Notes under the pieces: model-generated
Databases searched by the model: none
Told to the model about the DNA's origin: nothing
Seen by the model: the letters and a program-made list of their open reading frames with translations, nothing else
Assembly: GCA_966250015.1 (NCBI GenBank)
Contig: CBINFS010000033.1
Location: forward strand, 1-40,707
Length of the DNA: 40,707 nucleotides
DNA from: CBINFS01 sp966250015
GTDB lineage: Bacteria > Bacteroidota > Rhodothermia > Rhodothermales > DASSAV01
Direction of reading: 5' to 3'
Program-made: the position numbers and the translations under genes
Part shown: positions 24,000 through 31,213 of the stretch, piece after piece
How the letters are laid out: each line of letters begins with the position of its first letter
Position numbering within the stretch: position 1 is the first letter of the stretch

Positions 24000-24917
24000 C
24001 TACGGTTCGCGTACAATTCGGAAGCCGATCCAGGTGGCGTCGGTGAGCCAGAATACGCTCTTCGGAATCTGGGGGTCGGTTTCCTGCCACGCGGGGGTCT
24101 GTTGCATACGGGCGGAGCAGCCGACTTCCTCGGCCGGGCTGTTGTAGGCGCCGCCGCAAGCGATGCCTTCGCCGTCAAGCCCCGTGCACCATTCAACAGC
24201 GTTGCCAACCATGTCGTAGATGCCCCAGGCATTCGGCTGTTTTTCGGCAACCGGGTGCGTTTTCTCCTGAGAATTGTCTGCATACCAGGCGTAGCTGTCG
24301 AGCTCACCCTGATAGCCCAGCCCGCCTGCACGGCACGCATACTCCCACTCAGCCTCGGTGGCAAGGCGGTAGGTATGGCCTGTTTTGGCCGAGAGCCAGT
24401 TGGCATATTCCATTGCGACGCCGTAGGTCATCGAAAGGGCGGCATACCCTTCATGGCCGAAGCCTCTATCCGGAGCGCCGTAAGGCTTGCTCGGGCGGAT
24501 GATGCCGTCGGATCCGACTTCCTCCCCACTCTCTTTGAGGTCGAGGGCGAACGCATAGATGTCGAACTCGTCCCAGGTGACTTCGGTCTTGCCAATCCAG
24601 AAGGGTTTGATCTCGATCGTTTGAGGTCCATCCGGCGTATCCATGGTGATGGTGCCGGCCGGAATGGGAATCATATCATACGTGACGAGCGTTCCCGGGA
24701 TCGTTCCGGTATACGGCTCGAGAGACGGGGTGGCCTCCGTAACGGTGACCTTGGCGTCCGTCGTGGCCTGCTGTGCCTGGGCCGCAGGGGGCTGCGACTG
24801 AGTCGAAGTCTCTTGTGATGCAACCGGTTCTTCGGTCGTCACCGTCTTCTGGCTCGACGCGCAGGCCGATATGAAAAAGAGCGCGATTACGAGTCCAATT
24901 GAAAAGAATCTCTCCAT
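24000..24917 (-). CDS. SUMF1/formylglycine-generating-enzyme-domain lipoprotein
   Basis: 305 residues from the ATG at 24917, chosen because MERFFSIGLVIALFFISAC is a complete lipoprotein signal (C19) and GGAG/AAGG lies just upstream. Residues about 20-75 are a Gln/Thr/Ala-rich linker; about 80-303 are an FGE-sulfatase (SUMF1) domain: PFWIGKTEVTWDEFDIYAF, YRLATEAEWEYACRAGG, NAWGIYDMVGNAVEWCTG and C-terminal GFRIVREP. In true formylglycine-generating enzymes a Cys pair follows the GGS(F/Y) motif; here the segment is CGGAYNSPAEEVGC, so the first Cys of the pair appears to be Ser. No sulfatase is nearby. GldJ/GldK of the T9SS/gliding machinery are also SUMF1-type lipoproteins but longer. Enzymatic activity is doubtful. 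Confidence 0.88.
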   Translation of the reverse strand: MERFFSIGLVIALFFISACASSQKTVTTEEPVASQETSTQSQPPAAQAQQATTDAKVTVTEATPSLEPYTGTIPGTLVTYDMIPIPAGTITMDTPDGPQTIEIKPFWIGKTEVTWDEFDIYAFALDLKESGEEVGSDGIIRPSKPYGAPDRGFGHEGYAALSMTYGVAMEYANWLSAKTGHTYRLATEAEWEYACRAGGLGYQGELDSYAWYADNSQEKTHPVAEKQPNAWGIYDMVGNAVEWCTGLDGEGIACGGAYNSPAEEVGCSARMQQTPAWQETDPQIPKSVFWLTDATWIGFRIVREP

Positions 24918-25914
24918 GACTGCCTTACTCCGCACGAATATCGTGAGTTGTTTGGTTCTTGCAGTGGTCTTACTTGTAGGAACGTCTGTACGCCGGATAA
25001 GCTTCGCCCAGGCCGACGTATCGCCAGATCGGTACGAATATAAGCAGGTACACATGGGTGTACAAGTACGAATCGTGCTGTATTCCCCCACGCAGGAACT
25101 GGCCGAGCAGGCTGCCAGAGCGGCTTACCGGCGCATCGCCGAGCTGGAAGACGTCATGAGCGACTACCGCCCCACGAGCGAGTTGATGCGTCTCTGCGCC
25201 CTCTCAGGCGCGAATCCGGTGCCCGTAAGCCGCGATCTGTACGTTGTGCTTGAACGTGCACAGACGCTCGCATCCCTTTCCGACGGCGCTTTTGACGTTA
25301 CGGTCGGGCCACTCGTGAAACTTTGGCGAAAAGCCAGGAATCTCAACCAGTTGCCAGCCCGCGAAGAGCTCGAGGCGGCATTCGAGCTGATCGGATGGGA
25401 GAAAATCCGCCTGGATTCGTCCGCACAGACTGTCGAGCTCGCGGTTCCCGGTATGCAGCTCGACCTGGGCGGCATCGCAAAAGGGTATGCCGGCGACGAG
25501 ATGATGAAGGTGCTCCGCGAGCACGGTATCGGCAGCGCCTTGATCGAGTTGGGAGGCGACTTCATCCTCGGCGACCCGCCCCCCGGCCGCGAAGGGTGGT
25601 CCGTCGAAATTGAAAATGCGGACGAAGAACACAGACACGCCGTACTGGCGAACACCGCTATCTCCTCTTCGGGCGATACCTTCCAGTACGTCGAAGTCGA
25701 CGGGGTCCGCTATTCCCACATCGTCGATCCCCGAACGGGAATGGGCCTTACGAACCGGATAGCCGTTACGGTTACGGCGCCGAACGCCTTCACGTCCGAC
25801 GGCCTCTCGACGACGCTTTCGATTCTCGGTCCCGAAAAAGGGCTCGAGCTGATCGAAAAACACTTCCCCGAAGCAAAAGCCTACATCCGCTATGCGGACG
25901 AGGTGGCGCCGTGA
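24916..25914 (+). CDS. apbE: FAD:protein FMN transferase (ApbE family)
   Basis: 332 residues from the ATG at 24916, with an N-terminal hydrophobic signal (IVSCLVLAVVLLVGTS) ending near FAQA. ApbE motifs: LDLGGIAKGYAGDEM (about 190), SALIELGGDFILG, HIVDPRTGMGLTNR and TSDGLSTTLSILG (metal-binding end). The enzyme attaches FMN covalently to Thr/Ser of exported flavoproteins such as NqrB/C or RnfG/D, using FAD and Mg2+, at the outer face of the membrane. No target flavoprotein is in the window. It is one of only three plus-strand genes, and its ATG overlaps that of the divergent SUMF1 gene, so each promoter must lie inside the other gene. It ends 12 nt from the convergent dctP stop. Confidence 0.92.
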   Translation: MTALLRTNIVSCLVLAVVLLVGTSVRRISFAQADVSPDRYEYKQVHMGVQVRIVLYSPTQELAEQAARAAYRRIAELEDVMSDYRPTSELMRLCALSGANPVPVSRDLYVVLERAQTLASLSDGAFDVTVGPLVKLWRKARNLNQLPAREELEAAFELIGWEKIRLDSSAQTVELAVPGMQLDLGGIAKGYAGDEMMKVLREHGIGSALIELGGDFILGDPPPGREGWSVEIENADEEHRHAVLANTAISSSGDTFQYVEVDGVRYSHIVDPRTGMGLTNRIAVTVTAPNAFTSDGLSTTLSILGPEKGLELIEKHFPEAKAYIRYADEVAP

Positions 25915-25926
25915 ACCTGGAAGGTG

Positions 25927-26901
25927 TTATTCGACGGCGCGAACCTTCTGTATGAGGTCGTAGATGACCGGATCGGTTGTCTTATATGCCTCGTACATCT
26001 GCTCGATCTTCTCCACGAACGGCTCTTTTTCGGGGTAGATGATCTCGACGCCTGCTTCCTGCACCACGCGAAGAGCCTCTTCGGTAGCCTCCTTCCAGAG
26101 AACCTTCTGATACTCTCCCGATTCGTCGGCGGCTTCCTGGAGCCACTGCTGCTGCTGAGGCGTCAGCTTCTCCCATACCTTGGTGCTGATGAGTACGATG
26201 TCAGGTATTGCCGTGTGCTCGTCGAGCGAGAAGAACTTGGCGACTTCGTAGTGATAGGACAGATAGAAGGAAGGGGGGTTATTCTCCGCTCCGTCCACGA
26301 CACCTTGCTGGAGGGCGCTGTAGAGCTCACCCCAGGCAATGGGTGTCGCCGAGCCTCCCAGAGCATTCACCATCTGAATGGACGTGGGCGCTTCCATCGT
26401 GCGAATCTTTAATCCCCGCAGATCGTCGGGCGCTTTTACCGGCCGATTTTTCGTGTAGAAACTCCTGCTCCCGGCGTCGTAGTAGGTGAGCCCTCGGAGC
26501 CAGTATTTTTCGCCCGCCAGCAAAAGGTTTCGCCCGATTTCACCTTCGAGGACGTTGAACCGGTGCTCTTCGTCTCTGAACAGGTAGGGTACGCTGAAGA
26601 TCTTGAAATCCGACGCAAACCCTTCGAGCACGGCTGCGGATACCTTGGTCATGCCCAGGCTTCCGATCTGCAACAGCTCCAGGCATTCACGCTCGCTTCC
26701 GAGCTGCTCACTCGGGTAGATGTCGATCCGCATGGTGCCGCCCGACTTCTCCTGGAGGCGCTCATTCATGTAGACCATTGCCTTGTGCACGGGATGGGCG
26801 GCATCCCAGCCGTGCCCGAGCTTGATCACCTCCACGTCCTGCTCCCCCTGACACCCTGCGACGAAGAGAGCAGCCAGGATCAGCACAGATAGCGTACGCA
26901 T
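25927..26901 (-). CDS. dctP: TRAP transporter substrate-binding lipoprotein, DctP family
   Basis: 324 residues with signal MRTLSVLILAALFVAGC (lipobox VAGC, C17). DctP-family features: IKLGHGWDAAHPVHKAMVYMNERL, YPSEQLGSERECLELLQIG, FKIFSVPYLFRDEEH, and LRGLKIRTMEAP, whose Arg is the carboxylate-binding residue of the family; then GGSATPIAWGELYSALQQGVVDGAENN. The ligand is therefore probably a sugar acid. It lies about 7.8 kb upstream of dctQM, separated by genes on both strands, so it is not co-transcribed with them in any simple way; it is downstream of the TIM-barrel lipoprotein at 27013-27891, with a hairpin between. Confidence 0.94.
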   Translation of the reverse strand: MRTLSVLILAALFVAGCQGEQDVEVIKLGHGWDAAHPVHKAMVYMNERLQEKSGGTMRIDIYPSEQLGSERECLELLQIGSLGMTKVSAAVLEGFASDFKIFSVPYLFRDEEHRFNVLEGEIGRNLLLAGEKYWLRGLTYYDAGSRSFYTKNRPVKAPDDLRGLKIRTMEAPTSIQMVNALGGSATPIAWGELYSALQQGVVDGAENNPPSFYLSYHYEVAKFFSLDEHTAIPDIVLISTKVWEKLTPQQQQWLQEAADESGEYQKVLWKEATEEALRVVQEAGVEIIYPEKEPFVEKIEQMYEAYKTTDPVIYDLIQKVRAVE

Positions 26902-26951
26902 TTCCTTTGCTTCAGTGGAAAACCAACAAAACGTACCGGCTCAATAACGTG

Positions 26952-26981
26952 ACGTCCCGGAAAGTCGCCCTTCCGGGACGT
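26952..26981 (-). terminator. Hairpin between the TIM-barrel lipoprotein gene and dctP
   Basis: A perfect 11-bp stem (ACGTCCCGGAA with TTCCGGGACGT) with an 8-nt loop lies about 31 nt after the stop at 27013 and about 50 nt before the dctP start. There is no U-run after it on the minus strand, so partial termination or transcript stabilisation is possible. Confidence 0.5.
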
Positions 26982-27012
26982 ATCACTCAACCAGTAGAAC
27001 CCAAATGGCCGG

Positions 27013-27891
27013 TCAGAACGTGAGGCCATTCAGGTATTGATAGCTCGACGTGATGCTCTGGATGGCATCGGTGGGGTTGTCGTGCTCGACGATGTAGTGC
27101 TTCAGGCCGGCTTGCTGCGATCTGCTAAAGATCGCCGCGAAGTCAGTCGAGCCCTCACCGACGGGCGCCATCTCACCCGTTTCGGTAGTATCCTTGACGT
27201 GGCACAGGGCAAACCGGCCGGGATACTGTTCGAAGTAGGCAAGTGGGTCGTGTCCGCCTGCTTTCATCCAGTAGAGGTCCACCTCCATGTCGACCAGGTT
27301 CGGGTCGGTCTCTTCGAGCAGCACGTTGTAGGGGATTTGCCCGTCGATCTCTTCGAACTCGAACGCGTGGTTGTGGTAGGCGAGCCGCTTGCCCGCCGCC
27401 CGGAGGCGTTCGCCGGCCGTATTGAGTATCCCTGCCGTCTGGCGATAGGCATCGATCGAGCCGCGCAGCTCTTCGGGCAGGCTCGGCACGACGACGTACT
27501 GATACCCCATCGTTTCGGCCTCGGCGAGGACCGAATCGAGGTTATCCCGCACGAGGTTGATGCCCACGTGCGCCGACGGCGCCGTGACACCCAGCTCATC
27601 CAGCAACGCCTTGACCTGCTCGGGCGGGCGCTCGTACAACCCGGCAAACTCGAACTCGTTGTAGCCGATGCCGGCTACCTGGCGAAGTGTGCCCTCGAAG
27701 TCCTCTCTTAGAAGACTGCGGACGGTGTAGAGCTGGATGCCGATCCGCTGGAGTCGGTTCTGTCCGGCGGTGGCGGTAGTATCTGTGGCAGTGGTCTCGC
27801 CGTTCGACCCACCGTTGCAGCCCGACGTCACGATCAGGCCACCCAGTGCAGCACCGGCGGTTGCCTTGATGAAAAGCCTGCGATTAATCAT
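27013..27891 (-). CDS. TIM-barrel sugar phosphate isomerase/epimerase-like lipoprotein
   Basis: 292 residues. The N-terminus MINRRLFIKATAGAALGGLIVTSGC combines a twin-arginine motif with a lipobox (TSGC, C25), suggesting a Tat-exported lipoprotein. The domain is an AP_endonuc_2-like TIM barrel: IGIQLYTVRSLLREDFEGTL, FEFAGLYERPPEQVKALLDELG, RLAYHNHAFEFEEIDG, DMEVDLYWMKAGGHDP, FALCHVKDT and YIVEHDNPTDA. Family members isomerise or epimerise sugars; substrate unknown. It is about 0.16 kb downstream of the TPR lipoprotein gene and upstream of dctP, so it links the outer-membrane module to the uptake genes. It is divergent from the Hyi-like protein at 21178-22119. Confidence 0.88.
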   Translation of the reverse strand: MINRRLFIKATAGAALGGLIVTSGCNGGSNGETTATDTTATAGQNRLQRIGIQLYTVRSLLREDFEGTLRQVAGIGYNEFEFAGLYERPPEQVKALLDELGVTAPSAHVGINLVRDNLDSVLAEAETMGYQYVVVPSLPEELRGSIDAYRQTAGILNTAGERLRAAGKRLAYHNHAFEFEEIDGQIPYNVLLEETDPNLVDMEVDLYWMKAGGHDPLAYFEQYPGRFALCHVKDTTETGEMAPVGEGSTDFAAIFSRSQQAGLKHYIVEHDNPTDAIQSITSSYQYLNGLTF

Positions 27892-28052
27892 GTATCCGAT
27901 TGGGTTAAAGGAAAAGATCGGGAAAAGGAATCAGGCGAAAGAGCACTCCCCAGTACCAATTCACACCGTAAGCCCTTCCGGAGCCCAATTGAAAAAAGGT
28001 ACGTCGTCGTAAGGTTGAAAACCAGTCACAACTGGATTTGCCGAAACGAGCC

Positions 28053-29306
28053 TCACGGCGCGGCCTGCCCCTGCTGCGTCAGCTCCAGACGGGCGAGGTT
28101 TGCCAGGACAGCCTGGTTATCCGGGTCGTACTGCAATGCCGTATGCCAGGCCCGCCGTGCCTCCTCCGGCCTACCGGATTTGACCAGCACCGTACCCATG
28201 TTCATCCAGACGTCCACGTACGTCGGGTCTTTCTCGAGTATGCGCTGAAACCAGTGGATCGAGGCGGCATTGTTGCCCCTGAGGAACTCGAGCACGGCGA
28301 CGTTATTCTGGAACTCCAGATTTTCGGGGTCCAGATGGATCGCGACCTGGTAGTGAAAGACGGCTTCATCGTACCGGCCAACCTGGCGCAAGAGGGACGC
28401 CAGACCTGCCCGCACGTACGCGTCTCCCGGGCTGATCAAGACTGATTGCTCCATTTCGGCAATGGTGGCTTCGGTGGCACGAAGCGATTCGGCCTTCTCG
28501 AGGTACTGCTGGGCTTCCTCCTGCCGCCCTGATCGTGCAAGCGCCTGCCCTATGTTGTAGACGGTCGGGTTGTGCCACGGCCACGCTTCCAGCGCCTTGA
28601 ACAGGTGCGGCAAGGCATCTTCGAAGCGGGCATTTTTGACGAGAAGGGATCCGATCAAATATTGAATTTCGGGGCCTTCATGACCAAACCGCATCGCTCG
28701 TTCGACCAGCTCGAGCGCCCTTTCGTATTCGGCTGCCCCGTCGAGCACCTGCGCCATATCCACCATGGCCGGGGCATACGTACTGTCGAGCGCAAGCGCC
28801 TTCTCGAAGGCAAACATCGCACTGTCCGAAACACCCAAACTTCGGTATGCCCGACCGATCCCCCGCCAGGTCATGGCCGTCTGATTGCGTTCAAGCTCCC
28901 TTTCGAAGCAGGCAATCGCATTTCGATACTTGCCCTGCCGATTGAAGTTGTTGCCCAGGTTGTGCCAGACGCCGCGCATGTCGGGATTGAGCTTGAGGGC
29001 TCTCCGATACTCGGCCTCCGCTTCGTCGAATCGAATAACCTCAGTCAGGACCTGCGCACGCAAGAAGGGTACTTCTGCCGCATCGGGGGCGCGCGCCTCG
29101 GCGCTATCAAGTACAGCCAGTGCCTGCGTAAACTCATTGGCCTTCAGTAGATCTTCGGCCTGTGCCAGCAGCTGAAGCGTTTCGGGGTCGAGGACGTAGT
29201 CAGCCTTATTCCGGCTGCACCCGGACGTTACCAGGAAGAGACCCAAGAGCAACAAGCCGGCAACGGTTTTCAAAGGGGTCTTCCTGAGTTGCGAAATCGT
29301 GTTCAT
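28053..29306 (-). CDS. TPR-repeat lipoprotein (paralogue of the 31214-32560 protein)
   Basis: 417 residues. The signal ends in VTSGC (C30), so this is a lipoprotein. The rest is almost entirely tetratricopeptide repeats of 34 residues, e.g. DPTYVDVWMNMGTVLVKSGRPEEARRAW (near the C-terminus), plus about eight others. The C-terminal third aligns along its length with the other TPR lipoprotein here: SLLVKNARFEDALPHL against SLLVREKRFAEALPYL, and WMNMGTVLVKSGRPEEARRAW against WLNLGVVYALQGDYPQAREAW. TPR proteins are scaffolds, so partner binding at the periplasmic or outer surface is inferred. It is directly downstream (71 nt) of the FG-GAP/UnbV gene. Confidence 0.88.
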   Translation of the reverse strand: MNTISQLRKTPLKTVAGLLLLGLFLVTSGCSRNKADYVLDPETLQLLAQAEDLLKANEFTQALAVLDSAEARAPDAAEVPFLRAQVLTEVIRFDEAEAEYRRALKLNPDMRGVWHNLGNNFNRQGKYRNAIACFERELERNQTAMTWRGIGRAYRSLGVSDSAMFAFEKALALDSTYAPAMVDMAQVLDGAAEYERALELVERAMRFGHEGPEIQYLIGSLLVKNARFEDALPHLFKALEAWPWHNPTVYNIGQALARSGRQEEAQQYLEKAESLRATEATIAEMEQSVLISPGDAYVRAGLASLLRQVGRYDEAVFHYQVAIHLDPENLEFQNNVAVLEFLRGNNAASIHWFQRILEKDPTYVDVWMNMGTVLVKSGRPEEARRAWHTALQYDPDNQAVLANLARLELTQQGQAAP

Positions 29307-29321
29307 GGTATCGCTCTCGCC

Positions 29322-29347
29322 CTTTCTCCGTTTTTCAAGGGAGAAAG
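29322..29347 (-). other. Leader hairpin 16 nt before the TPR lipoprotein start
   Basis: CTTTCTCC (29322-29329) and GGAGAAAG (29340-29347) form an 8-bp stem with a 10-nt loop between the UnbV gene stop and the TPR start at 29306. No U-tract follows. It may modulate expression between the two cistrons. Confidence 0.35.
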
Positions 29348-29377
29348 ACCGGTTATGCTATCCTGTATGGCGACAAT

Positions 29378-31168
29378 TTAGTTTGCCGCCAGGTTATTTC
29401 CGTTTCGAGGCATCACAATTGGCTCCTCTCCTTCAATGATAAGCAATTCCTGGTTTGCCTGAACGTTGGTAAAGGTGTCGACGTGCCCGTTTAGCCAGTA
29501 AAGGGTTAACGTATCGACCTTTTCGGCCTGCCCGAGGCCGAAAATAACCGCGGTTTCGCTGTGGGCGAGGTAGCTCGAACCGCCCCGTACGCGGCGTTCC
29601 ATGACGTGGTCACCCACGCGGGCGACGATCCGAGTGCCGTAACCGTCCCGATTGACCTGCTTCCCACGGGTCTTGATCTTCAGGAAGTTGTTACCGTTCA
29701 CCAGGTCGTTCCTTAACAGGTGAACCGGGCCGTCGTTCTCCGCCACCAGAATGTCGATGTCCCCGTCCCGGTCGTAGTCGCCAAAACAGGCGCCCCGGGC
29801 GACGACGGGCACGAGCAACGGCCCCCCGATGTCAGGTGCATGATCCTCAAACATGCCGTTGCCGTCGTTGAGGAAGAGGTGCGGGGGCTCGGCATAATAG
29901 ACGCCCTCCTGCGTCTCCTCGACCTGCGGCTGTACGTGCCCGTTGGCGGCGTACATGTCCAGATCGCCGTCGAGGTCAATGTCGATGAGAAACAGACCGA
30001 AGGTCAACGTCATCAGGCTAATCCGCCCGACCCTCGAGCGCGCCGAGATATCCTGGAACAGGTCGTTGCCCAGGTACCGATAGACGGCGATCATTTCCCT
30101 CGAGAAGTTCGCGATAACGATGGATTCCTCCCCCGACTTGTCGATGACGCCGGTATCGACGCCCATGCCCGCTCGGGTCTTGCCGTGCTCGTCGTAGGCT
30201 ATCCCCGAAAGGGCGCCGATTTCCGTAAACGTGCCGTCGCCGTTGTTCCTCCAGAGCAGGTTCGGCTGGGTGTCGTTCGTTACGATGAGGTCAGGCCAAC
30301 CGTCCCGATTGTAGTCAAACTCGGCGACGCCGAGATTTTTTCCCGGTGACGGGATCATGCCGGCTTCCTTGGTTCTCTCGGTAAAGGTGCCGTCGCCATT
30401 GTTGACGTAGAAACGGCCGGAGATACCCTCGTAGGTCTCAGGTGTGCAATACCCCTTCTCGCGATTGTTGAGCGAGCAGTATTTGTCCGTTTCGATCGTC
30501 CACTTCACGTAATTACCGTGGAAGAGGTCGAGGTCGCCATCCCGGTCGGCGTCGAAGAAGATGCCGGAAGCGCTCCATTCCGAGGGGCCGGCCACCCCGG
30601 CTTCTTTTCCGACCTCGACGAAGACGCCCCCGTCGTTTCGAAACAGCATGTTCTCGTAGAGCGTCGTGAAGTAAAAGTCCTCGTCGCCGTCGTTGTCGTA
30701 ATCGCCGACGGTAACTCCGAGCCCGTACGTGTCGATGCCCACCAGGCCGGCTTCCGGAGACACGAACGTGAACGTGCCGTCACCGTTGTTTCGGTAGAGC
30801 CAGAGCGCGTACTCGAACTTCTGTGGGCTCCTCGGAAACACGCCGCCTCCGACGAGCAGGATGTCCAGCCAGCCGTCGCCGTTGTAATCGATGAATCCGC
30901 AGCCGGAGCCCATCGACTCGGGGAAAAGGACGTCGCCATAATCCCCTATGATGTGCTTAAAGCCTCCGAGACCGGCCTCTTCCGTCACGTTGACGAAGCT
31001 AAATCCAAACTGATTGGAGGCCGGGGGCGTTGCTTCCGTTTGTTCCGGCTCGCTCGTAGCCCCATTGCATGCGGTCAATAGAACGATTGTGGCAACAATC
31101 ACGGCAACCAGCCGAATACCTTGGGACGACAGAAACAGCATACCTACGCGAAGAACAATCGGAACCAT
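29378..31168 (-). CDS. FG-GAP/VCBS-repeat lipoprotein with C-terminal ASPIC/UnbV domain (CRTAC1-like)
   Basis: 596 residues (start at 31168; ATG 31141 is an alternative that keeps the signal). The lipobox is LLTAC (C34). Residues about 50-500 form a seven-bladed-propeller-like set of FG-GAP repeats with calcium-loop motifs: DYNGDGWLDILLV, DYDNDGDEDFYF, DADRDGDLDLFH, DYNRDGWPDLIV, DIDLDGDLDMYA and DYDRDGDIDILV. The C-terminal domain (about 505-575: VARVGDHVMERRVRGG, LAHSETAVIFGLG, VDTLTLYWLNGHVDTF) matches ASPIC/UnbV. Function is unknown; ligand or polysaccharide binding at the cell surface is inferred. It is flanked by two paralogous TPR lipoproteins (45 and 71 nt away), which makes a three-gene unit. 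Confidence 0.92.
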   Translation of the reverse strand: MVPIVLRVGMLFLSSQGIRLVAVIVATIVLLTACNGATSEPEQTEATPPASNQFGFSFVNVTEEAGLGGFKHIIGDYGDVLFPESMGSGCGFIDYNGDGWLDILLVGGGVFPRSPQKFEYALWLYRNNGDGTFTFVSPEAGLVGIDTYGLGVTVGDYDNDGDEDFYFTTLYENMLFRNDGGVFVEVGKEAGVAGPSEWSASGIFFDADRDGDLDLFHGNYVKWTIETDKYCSLNNREKGYCTPETYEGISGRFYVNNGDGTFTERTKEAGMIPSPGKNLGVAEFDYNRDGWPDLIVTNDTQPNLLWRNNGDGTFTEIGALSGIAYDEHGKTRAGMGVDTGVIDKSGEESIVIANFSREMIAVYRYLGNDLFQDISARSRVGRISLMTLTFGLFLIDIDLDGDLDMYAANGHVQPQVEETQEGVYYAEPPHLFLNDGNGMFEDHAPDIGGPLLVPVVARGACFGDYDRDGDIDILVAENDGPVHLLRNDLVNGNNFLKIKTRGKQVNRDGYGTRIVARVGDHVMERRVRGGSSYLAHSETAVIFGLGQAEKVDTLTLYWLNGHVDTFTNVQANQELLIIEGEEPIVMPRNGNNLAAN

Positions 31169-31213
31169 CAGTATAGAAAATAAAACGTTACTACACGTCT
31201 CGAATCGCTGCCA

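Noticed and set aside
24000..24917. Sulfatase-maturation system
   Set aside because: The SUMF1 protein is a lipoprotein, appears to lack the first catalytic Cys, and no sulfatase gene is present.
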